From: Gordonia sp. KTR9
GTDB taxonomy: Bacteria > Actinomycetota > Actinomycetes > Mycobacteriales > Mycobacteriaceae
DNA length: 64,000 nt
NCBI RefSeq assembly: GCF_000143885.2
Contig: NC_018581.1
Location: forward strand, 2,976,001-3,040,000
Direction of reading: 5' to 3'
Shown in pieces: positions 8,283-15,888 of the stretch (its first letter is position 1; each line of letters opens with the position of its first letter). The position numbers were made by a program, and so were the translations under genes. The notes beneath the pieces were generated by a model. It was not told the origin of the DNA and did no database searches. It worked only from the letters and a program-made list of their open reading frames with translations.

Positions 8283-10034
8283 GTGTCGTCCACCGCACCC
8301 ACCTCGCAGCCACCCGCCGCTCCGGAACCGGACGAACCGCCGGTCCCGGAGCGCGCGGCGGCATCCGGCCCGGCCGACGAACCGAAGCCGTCGTGGTGGC
8401 GCCGACGGCTCCACCGGTACTCCTGCGTAGGGCTGACGGTCGCGCTCGTCTTCCTGTGGCTGTCGGTGACACCGTCGCTCCTACCCCGCGGTCCGCTGTT
8501 CCAGGGCATCGTGAGCGGGGCCTCGGCCGCCGTCGGGTACGCCCTCGGTGTCGGTGTCTCGTGGCTGATCCGCTACATGATCTCCCGGGACGACCCCTGG
8601 CCGGCGCCGATGCGTCGGCTCTGGGCGGCGCTGGGCCTGGCGGCCATCGCCGGAACCGTGGTCATGCTCGTCGCCTTCCAGCGATGGCAGGACCAGATCC
8701 GGACGATGATGGGGGTCGATCTGCTGTCATGGACGGCCTACCCGCAGATCGTGCTCATCGCCGTCGTGGTCTTCGCACTGTTGATGACCATCGGCCAGGC
8801 ATGGGGCGACGGTGTCGCCTGGCTCGTACGAAAGATCAATCGTGTTGCACCTCCCCGCATCTCGGCCTTCGCCGCGGCGACCATCGCGATCATCGTCACG
8901 GTGCTGGTCCTCAACGGCGTGGTCGCGAACTACGGGATGTCCGCGCTGAACTCGTCCTTCGCCGCGGTCAACGACGAGACCACCGCGGATTCGAATCCGC
9001 CGACGACGCCGCTGCGTTCGGGTGGTCCGGGCTCGCTGGTGACGTGGGATTCGCTTGGGCGCCAAGGCCGCATCTTCGTCTCGGTGTCGCCGACGGTGGC
9101 CGAGTTGAGCGAGTTCAACGGCACGCCGGCGATCGAACCGATCCGCGCCTACGTCGGACTCGGATCGGGCAAGGACCTGCGGGCCAATGCCGAACTGGCC
9201 GCCGAGGAGCTCGTCCGCGCCGGAGGGTTGCAGCGCAAGCTCATCGCAGTCGCGTCCACCACCGGAACCGGCTGGATCAACCAGGCCACCGTGGACTCCC
9301 TGGAGTACATGTACAACGGCGACACCGCGACGGTCAGCATGCAGTACTCCTACCTGCCGAGCTGGCTGTCGTTCCTCGTCGACAAGGAACGCGCCCGTCA
9401 GGCGGGGCAGGCACTCTTCGAAGCGGTCTCGGAACGGGTGCGCGAAGTTCCCGAGGCCCAGCGCCCGAAACTGGTCGTCTTCGGCGAGAGCCTCGGCTCC
9501 TTCGCGGCCGAGTCGGCGTTCGGGACCATCCCGGCGCTCAGCGCGCGCACCGACGGCGCGTTGTTCAGCGGCCCGACCTTCAACAACAAGCTGTGGGTGG
9601 ACACGACCGGGTCGCGCGACGAGGGGACCCCGGAAGTCCTGCCCACCTTCGACGACGGTCGGCAGGTCCGATTCATCGCCGACGCTCCGGACCTCGACGA
9701 GCCGACCACCGAGTGGGTGTCTCCGTCGGGTCGCGCGGTGTACCTGCAACACGCCTCCGACCCGATTTCGTGGTGGAACCCCCGATTGATCCTGCGTGAA
9801 CCCGACTGGCTCCAGGAGGAACCCGGCCGCGATGTGCTGTCGGCGATGCGCTGGATTCCGTTCGTGACATTCCTCCAGGTCAGCGCGGACATGGCGGTCT
9901 CGGTCGGGGTGCCCGACGGCCACGGACACAACTACCTCTCCGCGATCCCCGCGGCCTGGGCCAAGATCCTGCAGCCACCGGGCTGGACCGAGGCCAAGAC
10001 CGAGAGACTGATCCCGCTGCTGACCCGGGACTGA
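8283..10034 (+). CDS. membrane alpha/beta-hydrolase family protein
   Basis: Protein of 583 residues with two parts. The N-terminal third has a proline/alanine-rich cytosolic leader and four to five hydrophobic segments (about 50-230). The C-terminal part is an extracytoplasmic alpha/beta-hydrolase-like domain of the actinobacterial type with a nucleophile elbow FGESLGS (Ser403), a downstream aspartate in LQHASDPISWW and a histidine in PDGHGHNY, giving a plausible Ser-Asp-His triad. GTG 8283 is chosen because AAAGAGGAA lies just upstream; the longer frame to 8244 lacks a ribosome site and a conserved N-terminus. Substrate is unknown; a role in cell-envelope lipid metabolism is a guess. Confidence 0.8.
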   Translation: MSSTAPTSQPPAAPEPDEPPVPERAAASGPADEPKPSWWRRRLHRYSCVGLTVALVFLWLSVTPSLLPRGPLFQGIVSGASAAVGYALGVGVSWLIRYMISRDDPWPAPMRRLWAALGLAAIAGTVVMLVAFQRWQDQIRTMMGVDLLSWTAYPQIVLIAVVVFALLMTIGQAWGDGVAWLVRKINRVAPPRISAFAAATIAIIVTVLVLNGVVANYGMSALNSSFAAVNDETTADSNPPTTPLRSGGPGSLVTWDSLGRQGRIFVSVSPTVAELSEFNGTPAIEPIRAYVGLGSGKDLRANAELAAEELVRAGGLQRKLIAVASTTGTGWINQATVDSLEYMYNGDTATVSMQYSYLPSWLSFLVDKERARQAGQALFEAVSERVREVPEAQRPKLVVFGESLGSFAAESAFGTIPALSARTDGALFSGPTFNNKLWVDTTGSRDEGTPEVLPTFDDGRQVRFIADAPDLDEPTTEWVSPSGRAVYLQHASDPISWWNPRLILREPDWLQEEPGRDVLSAMRWIPFVTFLQVSADMAVSVGVPDGHGHNYLSAIPAAWAKILQPPGWTEAKTERLIPLLTRD

Positions 10035-10105
10035 CAAGCGCCCGCCGGTCGAGCGGAGCAATTTCGGTCGGGCGCGCCGGGTCCCCGCCGTTCCATACTC
10101 AGAGG

Positions 10106-11050
10106 GTGAGCACTTCACCGGCCGACCGCGACCGCCTTCGGCAACTGCTCGATGCGGTGCTGTCCGAGGACAACACGTCGCTCGACGACATGGCGTCGGG
10201 TGCCTACGCGTCACCGTTCCATTTCACGCGGCAGGTGCGGCGCGGTGCCGGCGAGGCACCGGTGGCCCTGCGACGCCGCGTCCTCCTCGAACGTGCGGCG
10301 TGGTTGTTGCAGCGAGGCCAGTCGGTGACCGACGTGGCCTTCGAGTCGGGGTATTCGTCGGTGGACGGATTCGCGCGCGCGTTCAGCCGGGCCTTCGGGC
10401 ACAGTCCCGGCCGGATGGGCGCGGTGGGCGAGCACAGCCACTGGCTGCCCGCGCCGAACGGCATCCACTTCCACTCTCCCACCGCGCTTTACATCGACAG
10501 CGGTTCACCCACCACCGAGGATGCGGGCAACGTGGTGATGCTCATGGTTCGCCATGACCTCGACGACATCGAGGCGATTCTCGACGCCGCGAAGGGTGTC
10601 GACGCCGCGTCGTGGACGGCACCGCGCCTGGCCGGAAACCAACCGCTGTCCTGGAGTGGACCGGAGGAGAATCTCGCTCAGGTGCTCTCGCATCTGGTCG
10701 CCGACAAGCTCCCCTGGCTGGCGACGATCGAAGGGGCCGACCTGCCACCCGCGGCGCCGACCGAACCGACCGACCTCATCGAGCTCCACCGCGACATCGC
10801 ACCGCGCTGGCTGGCCCTGATCCGCGACATCGATCGCCGGGGCGCATGGCAGGACCGCGTCATCGATGCACTGTGCGATCCACCCGAGTCGTTCCTGCTC
10901 TCGCAAATCGTCGCGCACGTCCTGACGTTCTCCGCACACCGTCGACTCGTCGCCCGGTGGATGTTGCAGGACGCCGGCATCGACATGACGGCCCCCGCAC
11001 TCGATCCCGACCCGATCATGTGGCACCGCAAACACTCCGGAGGATTCTGA
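10106..11050 (+). CDS. AraC-type regulator fused to a DinB-like domain
   Basis: Protein of 314 residues with an N-terminal AraC/XylS double helix-turn-helix (about 1-105: FHFTRQVRRGAGEAP, then VTDVAFESGYSSVDGFARAF) and a C-terminal four-helix DinB-like domain (about 145-300: LVADKLPWLATIEG, a histidine in SQIVAHVLTFSAHRR). This domain pair is known in actinobacterial genomes. The start is GTG 10106; CATACT ends 7 nt before it and there is no ribosome site, so the message may be leaderless. It overlaps the next gene by one nt (TGATG), so regulator and reductase are coupled. Ligand and targets are unknown. Confidence 0.82.
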   Translation: MSTSPADRDRLRQLLDAVLSEDNTSLDDMASGAYASPFHFTRQVRRGAGEAPVALRRRVLLERAAWLLQRGQSVTDVAFESGYSSVDGFARAFSRAFGHSPGRMGAVGEHSHWLPAPNGIHFHSPTALYIDSGSPTTEDAGNVVMLMVRHDLDDIEAILDAAKGVDAASWTAPRLAGNQPLSWSGPEENLAQVLSHLVADKLPWLATIEGADLPPAAPTEPTDLIELHRDIAPRWLALIRDIDRRGAWQDRVIDALCDPPESFLLSQIVAHVLTFSAHRRLVARWMLQDAGIDMTAPALDPDPIMWHRKHSGGF

Positions 11051-11604
11051 TGACCTTTCGCTACTACACGGCAACCACCCTCGACGGCTTCCTCGCCGAC
11101 GACCGGGACAACCTCGACTGGCTGCTCAGCCAGCCGCTGGAGAAGGGCGGGCCGATGAACTACGACGACTTCTTCTCCCGGGTCGGTTGCGCCGTCATGG
11201 GTGCCACGACCTACAAGTGGCTTCTCGATCACGAGGTCTCCGACGGGAAACCCTGGCCGTACGAGATCCCGACATTCATCTTCACCCACCGTGCGCTCAC
11301 GCCGGTGTCGGACACCATCACGGTGGTGGCCGGGAACCCCGCAGACTTTCGCGATCGTCTCGTCGAGGCAGCCGACGGGCGGGACATCTGGATTGTGGGC
11401 GGCGGAGACCTGGCCGCGCAGTTCGCCGAGGCCGGCATGCTCGACGACGTCATCGTCACGTTCGCGCCGGTCACCCTCGGGTCGGGACGTCCACTCTTCC
11501 CTCGCCCCTACGACTTCGAGCTGCAGGACTTCGCACGCAACGGCGCATTCCTGTGCGCGCGCTACTCGCCCGTCGGACCGCGGTCGGCCTCTGCCCCGGT
11601 CTGA
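11050..11604 (+). CDS. dihydrofolate-reductase-like (RibD C-terminal domain) protein
   Basis: Predicted NADPH-dependent reductase of 184 residues in the RibD C-terminal/DHFR superfamily. The N-terminal strand YYTATTLDGFLADD, the central MGATTYKWLL and the cofactor-binding IWIVGGGDLAAQF segment are diagnostic of the family. It begins at the ATG that overlaps the stop of the AraC-DinB gene by one nt, so both are probably one transcript. Proteins of this group are often encoded next to AraC or DinB genes and their substrates are mostly unknown; it is not the essential folA or the riboflavin reductase. Confidence 0.85.
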   Translation: MTFRYYTATTLDGFLADDRDNLDWLLSQPLEKGGPMNYDDFFSRVGCAVMGATTYKWLLDHEVSDGKPWPYEIPTFIFTHRALTPVSDTITVVAGNPADFRDRLVEAADGRDIWIVGGGDLAAQFAEAGMLDDVIVTFAPVTLGSGRPLFPRPYDFELQDFARNGAFLCARYSPVGPRSASAPV

Positions 11605-11645
11605 TCGGCCAGGGTCTGACCGGTTTCCGACTCTCGGGCGTGAAC

Positions 11646-12305
11646 TCAGCCCTCGCCGACCGACTTCCGCATGACGTCGGGCACCTCGCCGCGAGCCCAC
11701 CGCGGCAGGATGAAGATCCCCTCCGACTCGGCGGTCACCTCTCCGCCGACCGAGATCGTTCCGGTGACGAAGGTCTTCACCCCCTCCACCCGATCGACTC
11801 GCGCCTCGCCCCGGATCGGCCCGAGCGGCGTCCCACGCAGATACCGCACGGAGAGGGTGCCGGTCATACCGGGCACACGCTGGAACACTGCGGTCGAGCC
11901 CAGCAGTTGGTCGAAGACGAGCGCGAGCACGCCGCCGTGGACGAGTCCCGCCGGGCCCTCGTACTGGGGTCCGAGTTCGACCTCGAACCAGCTGTGGTCG
12001 GTTTCGTGACGGACCTCGACCGGCGGTGCGATCGGGTTGCGACGGCCCAGCACGGCGTTGCCCCAGGAGCGCTTCGTGCCATCCGCGTTGAACCGGATGC
12101 CGAACGAACCCGGCAGCTGATCCTTCCGGAGGATCTCGGCGGCGGCGGCGATGAGTCGCCTCGCCTCCTCGATGTCGGAATCGCCGACCTCGGTGCGTAC
12201 GGTCGCGTCGATCAGGTCCCGGACGCTGCCCGCGATCGCAGACGCGAGTTCGGCCCGGTGCGCGAGCTCCTCCGGATCGATGTTCTCCTGGATGTATCCG
12301 CTCAT
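11646..12305 (-). CDS. hotdog-fold thioesterase, PaaI-like
   Basis: Protein of 219 residues. After a helical N-terminal region of about 110 residues comes a hotdog thioesterase domain with FEVELGPQYEGPAGLVHGG and LALVFDQLLG, the helix and catalytic-loop pattern of PaaI/4HBT enzymes that hydrolyse acyl-CoA thioesters. ATG 12305 (MSGYIQENIDPEELAHR) is preferred; longer starts run through low-complexity sequence into the divergent gene. It diverges from the dienoyl-CoA isomerase-like gene at 12427, so both may belong to fatty-acid or aromatic acyl-CoA turnover. Specific substrate is unknown. Confidence 0.82.
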   Translation of the reverse strand: MSGYIQENIDPEELAHRAELASAIAGSVRDLIDATVRTEVGDSDIEEARRLIAAAAEILRKDQLPGSFGIRFNADGTKRSWGNAVLGRRNPIAPPVEVRHETDHSWFEVELGPQYEGPAGLVHGGVLALVFDQLLGSTAVFQRVPGMTGTLSVRYLRGTPLGPIRGEARVDRVEGVKTFVTGTISVGGEVTAESEGIFILPRWARGEVPDVMRKSVGEG

Positions 12306-12413
12306 GGACTCATCTAACAGCCCTCGATGTGTGATGGTCGTCGCAACCCGGGCCGGCCGTCGGAACCGACGCATCGTCGGCGGATCCGATCTCGGACACT
12401 CCTGACCGCCGAG

Positions 12414-12419
12414 TAGGCT
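12414..12419 (+). promoter_or_regulatory. -10 box of a probably leaderless gene
   Basis: TAGGCT ends 8 nt before the ATG at 12427, and there is no purine-rich ribosome site between them. Transcription would begin at or next to the A of the start codon, giving a leaderless mRNA. The same hexamer stands 7 nt before the gnd start at 37680. Confidence 0.5.
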
Positions 12420-12426
12420 CCCTCGC

Positions 12427-13269
12427 ATGACAGACCATGCCTGGAACGATCGCGCCTGGACCGCGTTCGACGTCACCGTCGCCGACCACATCGCCGAGGT
12501 CACCCTCACCGGCCCGGGCAAGGGCAACGCCATGGGACCGGACTTCTGGCGGGAACTCCCCGAGTTGTTCGGACACCTCGACACCGATCCCGCAGTGCGC
12601 GCGGTGGTGCTGACGGGGTCGGGGAAGAACTTCTCCTACGGTCTCGACCTCGTCGCGATGGGCGGGACACTGTCCGGTGTTCTCGCCGGGGACGCGAAGG
12701 CGGCGCCGCGCACCGAGTTCCTCGACTCGCTGCGGAAGCTGCAGGCCGGGATCACCGCGGTCGCCGACTGTCGCAAGCCCGTGGTCGCGGCAGTGTCCGG
12801 CTGGTGCATCGGCGGTGGGGTCGACCTGATCTGCGCAGCTGACGTGCGCTACGCGAGCGCCGACGCCAAGTTCAGTGTGCGCGAGGTCAAGGTCGGCATG
12901 GTCGCCGACGTGGGCACGCTCGCACGGCTGCCGTTCATCATCGGCGACGGCCACCTGCGCGAGCTGGCGCTGACCGGCAAGGACATCGACGCCGCTCGTG
13001 CCGAGAAGATCGGTCTCGTCAACGACGTCGCCGACGATCAGGACGCCGTCCTCGAACGCGCCCGGACGACCGCTCGCGAGATCGCGGACAACCCGCCGCT
13101 GGTCGTCCACGGCATCAAGTCCGTGCTCGACCATTCGCGCAGCGCCGCCGTCCACGACAGCCTCCGCTACGTCGCGGCGTGGAACTCGGCGTTCCTGCCC
13201 AGTGAGGACCTCTCCGAGGCCATCACCGCCGTCTTCGAGAAGCGCAAACCCGAGTTCAAGGGGCGCTGA
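12427..13269 (+). CDS. crotonase, delta(3,5)-delta(2,4)-dienoyl-CoA isomerase-like
   Basis: Crotonase-fold enzyme of 280 residues. The oxyanion-hole segment GKNFSYGLDL (67-76) and GWCIGGGVDLICAADVRYAS (125-144) are clear. Asp133, Glu153 and Asp161 (the last in VADVGTL) fall at the same relative spacing as the three catalytic acids of mammalian dienoyl-CoA isomerase ECH1, so isomerisation of 3,5-dienoyl-CoA during unsaturated fatty-acid oxidation is more likely than hydration. The start ATG sits 8 nt behind a TAGGCT -10 box. It converges with the BadF-type kinase gene 9 bp downstream. Many genomes annotate it simply as enoyl-CoA hydratase. Confidence 0.88.
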   Translation: MTDHAWNDRAWTAFDVTVADHIAEVTLTGPGKGNAMGPDFWRELPELFGHLDTDPAVRAVVLTGSGKNFSYGLDLVAMGGTLSGVLAGDAKAAPRTEFLDSLRKLQAGITAVADCRKPVVAAVSGWCIGGGVDLICAADVRYASADAKFSVREVKVGMVADVGTLARLPFIIGDGHLRELALTGKDIDAARAEKIGLVNDVADDQDAVLERARTTAREIADNPPLVVHGIKSVLDHSRSAAVHDSLRYVAAWNSAFLPSEDLSEAITAVFEKRKPEFKGR

Positions 13270-13278
13270 GCCGGCGGT

Positions 13279-14238
13279 TCACCACGCGCGGTACACCTCC
13301 CCGGACAGCGGGTGCGTGTTGTCGAGATCGGCCAGGAGTCGCACGCCGTCGAACGGCCTACCGTGCGGCGGTGCGACCGTCACGCCTGAGGCTCGGCGAG
13401 ACACGCTGTCCACGAATCGGTTTCGGAGTCGGTCACTTGCCGACATCACGCCTCCCACCCAACTCACGCGTGCGGGGTCGTCGGTGCCGTGGCCGCTGCG
13501 GTCCAGGGCGGTGACCGCCGCGGTGGCCAGTTCGTCGGCCGCATCGTCGATGATCCGCTGTGCCACCGCATCCCGGTCCTCCGACGCGGCGTCGACCGTC
13601 CGCGCGAAGCCGGCGACGCGCGCGACCCGGTCGGGGTCGGCCTGCACCACCATGTACAACTCGGGCAGCGGACCGAACTCCTCCTCCGCGGCCATGCGCA
13701 GCGCCGTGTCGGGTCCCCGGCCGTCGAAGGCGCGGAGGGCTGCCGCGATCCCCGAGCGCCCGATCCAGTACGCACTGCCTGCGTCGCCGAACAGGTGACC
13801 CCAGCCGTCGACGCGGCACACCCCGCCGCGGCCGACGCCGAGTGTGACCACGCCCGTCCCCACCGCGGTGACCGCACCGAACTCGTCGCTATTGGCGGCC
13901 AGATAGGCGGTCACCGAATCATGGGCGAGCGCAACGGAAACGACGCCGACGCCGGCAAGTGCCTCGAGCAGGTCGACCGGGCGAGAGGCGTCGGGGGTCA
14001 GGCCGGACACCCCGGCCGCGATCACCGACCGGCCGACCGACTCATCAGCCGCCGGCTGGCCGGCCCCCGCGTCGAGGATGTCCCGCACCGTCGTGGCGAT
14101 CTGCTCCACGACCGGCCTGTCGGTACGGATCGGCGGTGCCTCGTGGTCAGCGGCACCGCCGGCCGTCTCGATGCGGACGCGGGTACCGGTCTGGCCGCCG
14201 TCGATCAGGATGCGCGTCGCGCTGTCACCGGTGAGCAT
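13279..14238 (-). CDS. BadF/BadG-type ATPase, N-acetylglucosamine-kinase-like
   Basis: Predicted sugar kinase of 319 residues of the ASKHA superfamily. The phosphate-1 motif ILIDGGQTGTRVRI lies at 10-23, the phosphate-2-like region VTAVGTGVVTLGVG follows near 135, and GHLFGDAGSAYWIGR near 160 matches the N-acetylglucosamine kinase group (BadF/BadG/BcrA/BcrD ATPase domain). ATG 14238 gives the standard N-terminus. No amino-sugar transport or nagA/nagB gene is nearby, so the physiological substrate is not fixed; recycling of cell-wall amino sugars is plausible. It converges with the crotonase gene and diverges from the Ddn-like gene. Confidence 0.82.
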   Translation of the reverse strand: MLTGDSATRILIDGGQTGTRVRIETAGGAADHEAPPIRTDRPVVEQIATTVRDILDAGAGQPAADESVGRSVIAAGVSGLTPDASRPVDLLEALAGVGVVSVALAHDSVTAYLAANSDEFGAVTAVGTGVVTLGVGRGGVCRVDGWGHLFGDAGSAYWIGRSGIAAALRAFDGRGPDTALRMAAEEEFGPLPELYMVVQADPDRVARVAGFARTVDAASEDRDAVAQRIIDDAADELATAAVTALDRSGHGTDDPARVSWVGGVMSASDRLRNRFVDSVSRRASGVTVAPPHGRPFDGVRLLADLDNTHPLSGEVYRAW

Positions 14239-14384
14239 GGATCGCACGCTACCCGGGTGATCGCCGGCCCCGAGAGGGTCGCGCATATCGACGGCATCGT
14301 CGACCGCCGAGAGCACCTCGACGGCGTCGGCGGGATGTGCGGGGAGTCGACGCCGAGGCCGGACGCACATGACACACTGGGCGC

Positions 14385-14855
14385 ATGAGTGTGCGGCGCG
14401 GACTCGCGGTGAAGATCGGTTCGATCTCCTGGATGCCTCGGTTTCTCCCGCAGATCGTCAAGTGCGACAGCGTGATCCAATCCGTGTCGGGCAACCGGCT
14501 CAGCTTGCTCGACATCGGTGACCTGCCGAACATCACGATCCGGGTTCCGGGACGCAAGAGCGGCGCGATCCGGACGACGCAGCTCCTCGCCGCCCCGGAC
14601 GGGTCGGACTGGCTGATCGCGGGGTCGTACTTCGGCGGCCCGAAGATGCCGGCATGGGTGTTCAATGTCCGTGCTGCCGACGAGATCGAGATCGTCGTCC
14701 ACGGCGAGGTGTCCGCAGCCGTGCCCACCGAACTGTTCGAGGCCGACCGGGACGCGGCTTGGCAGACACTGCGCACGGTCTGGCCCAACTTCGATCTGTA
14801 CGAGCAACGCACCGACCGCCGTATCCCGGTGTTCCGGCTGCGGCCACTGACCTGA
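14385..14855 (+). CDS. deazaflavin (F420)-dependent nitroreductase/quinone reductase, Ddn-like
   Basis: Protein of 156 residues of the F420H2-dependent Ddn family: a helical N-terminus, then DLPNITIRVPGRKSGAIRTT, WLIAGSYFGGPKMPAW and VNVRAADEIEIVV-like strands that form the split beta-barrel binding deazaflavin. Relatives reduce quinones or nitroaromatics at the membrane. The ATG has no ribosome site, but CACACT ends 7 nt upstream, so it may be leaderless. It converges with the anchored protein gene, with 6 bp between stops. Function beyond F420-dependent reduction is not predictable. Confidence 0.85.
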   Translation: MSVRRGLAVKIGSISWMPRFLPQIVKCDSVIQSVSGNRLSLLDIGDLPNITIRVPGRKSGAIRTTQLLAAPDGSDWLIAGSYFGGPKMPAWVFNVRAADEIEIVVHGEVSAAVPTELFEADRDAAWQTLRTVWPNFDLYEQRTDRRIPVFRLRPLT

Positions 14856-14861
14856 TGCCGA

Positions 14862-15857
14862 TCAGCCGTCGGTGACGAACTCCGGTCGGCTGTCGGTGAG
14901 ATCGACATGGCCCACGAGATACTGCTCGTCGACCGTCTCGACCCGCGGCCCGTCGGCGTCGTAGTCGGGGGTGTAGGACACCCGCCAGCGCACGGGTCCG
15001 ACCACATCGACGACCCCCAGACCGGATCCGCTCCGAATGCCCCTGTCCCCCGGTGCATCCGAACCCGGATCGCGGAGCAGATATCGCAGACCGGACAAGT
15101 CCCTCGGCGCGGTCCACCGCACACTGCCGTCGACCGCGGAGCGATACAGCCGTTGGGTGCAGCCCTCGACCTGCCGGCCCGCATCGGCGCGGCTCGACGC
15201 CGCACACGCGGTCAGGTGGGCCGACACCGCGTCGCTGACGGCCCCGGTGCCGGCGGCACTCAGCTCGCCGACGACCCGCACCGTCATGGGTGCTCGCGGC
15301 GTGGTCGGGTGATCGTCATCCGACGCGCGCGCGACGAAATCGGTGTCGCGGGAGCCCCAGCGCTGCGGTCCGGGGAACAGATGGACCGTGTCGCCCTCCT
15401 CGACCTCCGCACCGAAGAGCGTCGGTTGCACGACCGCCAGCGAGACGATCCGAACCGCGACCGCGCCGTCGACGACCGCCCACCCGTCGGCGACCCGCGT
15501 GGTCCGGATCTCGGTGTCGACCACCCGCGTCCCCATTCGGTACCGCGCCCGGACCTTCGCCTCCGGTTCGCCGTCGGCCGCAGGCTGCACCTCGATGTCG
15601 CCGAGAGGTGCGGCAGCGCGTTGTGCGCGCAGGACGTTGTCGGTCAGGAACCGCGCATCGGGACGCGGGTCGATCACGCCCAGAGCGGCGTCGGCGTCGG
15701 CGTCGGCAAGTGCATCGAGATAGGTGCGGACGGCGTCGGCCGGGGTGGCCGCCCGCTCGTCTTCGCGGGCCAGACCGACGACGAGCGCGGCTACCAGCAC
15801 CATCGTCAGGACAACCGCCACGCCGCCGAAGACGATGATCCGTCTCCGGCGGCTCAC
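14862..15857 (-). CDS. membrane-anchored conserved protein, unknown function
   Basis: Protein of 331 residues with a short arginine-rich cytosolic N-terminus, one membrane helix (about 6-28, IIVFGGVAVVLTMVLVAALV) and a long extracytoplasmic region. The part just after the helix, TPADAVRTYLDALADADADA, looks like a DUF4878 or NTF2-like fold, and the rest is not recognised. Two cysteines in HLTACAASS and VEGCTQ could form a disulfide. The start is GTG 15857; the upstream valine near htpG's stop is GTT and cannot start. It lies 31 nt downstream of htpG on the same strand and may be cotranscribed. I do not recognise a function. Confidence 0.65.
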   Translation of the reverse strand: MSRRRRIIVFGGVAVVLTMVLVAALVVGLAREDERAATPADAVRTYLDALADADADAALGVIDPRPDARFLTDNVLRAQRAAAPLGDIEVQPAADGEPEAKVRARYRMGTRVVDTEIRTTRVADGWAVVDGAVAVRIVSLAVVQPTLFGAEVEEGDTVHLFPGPQRWGSRDTDFVARASDDDHPTTPRAPMTVRVVGELSAAGTGAVSDAVSAHLTACAASSRADAGRQVEGCTQRLYRSAVDGSVRWTAPRDLSGLRYLLRDPGSDAPGDRGIRSGSGLGVVDVVGPVRWRVSYTPDYDADGPRVETVDEQYLVGHVDLTDSRPEFVTDG

Positions 15858-15888
15858 CGGCGGCCTGTCCGTGGTCCGGCTGGAGCGA

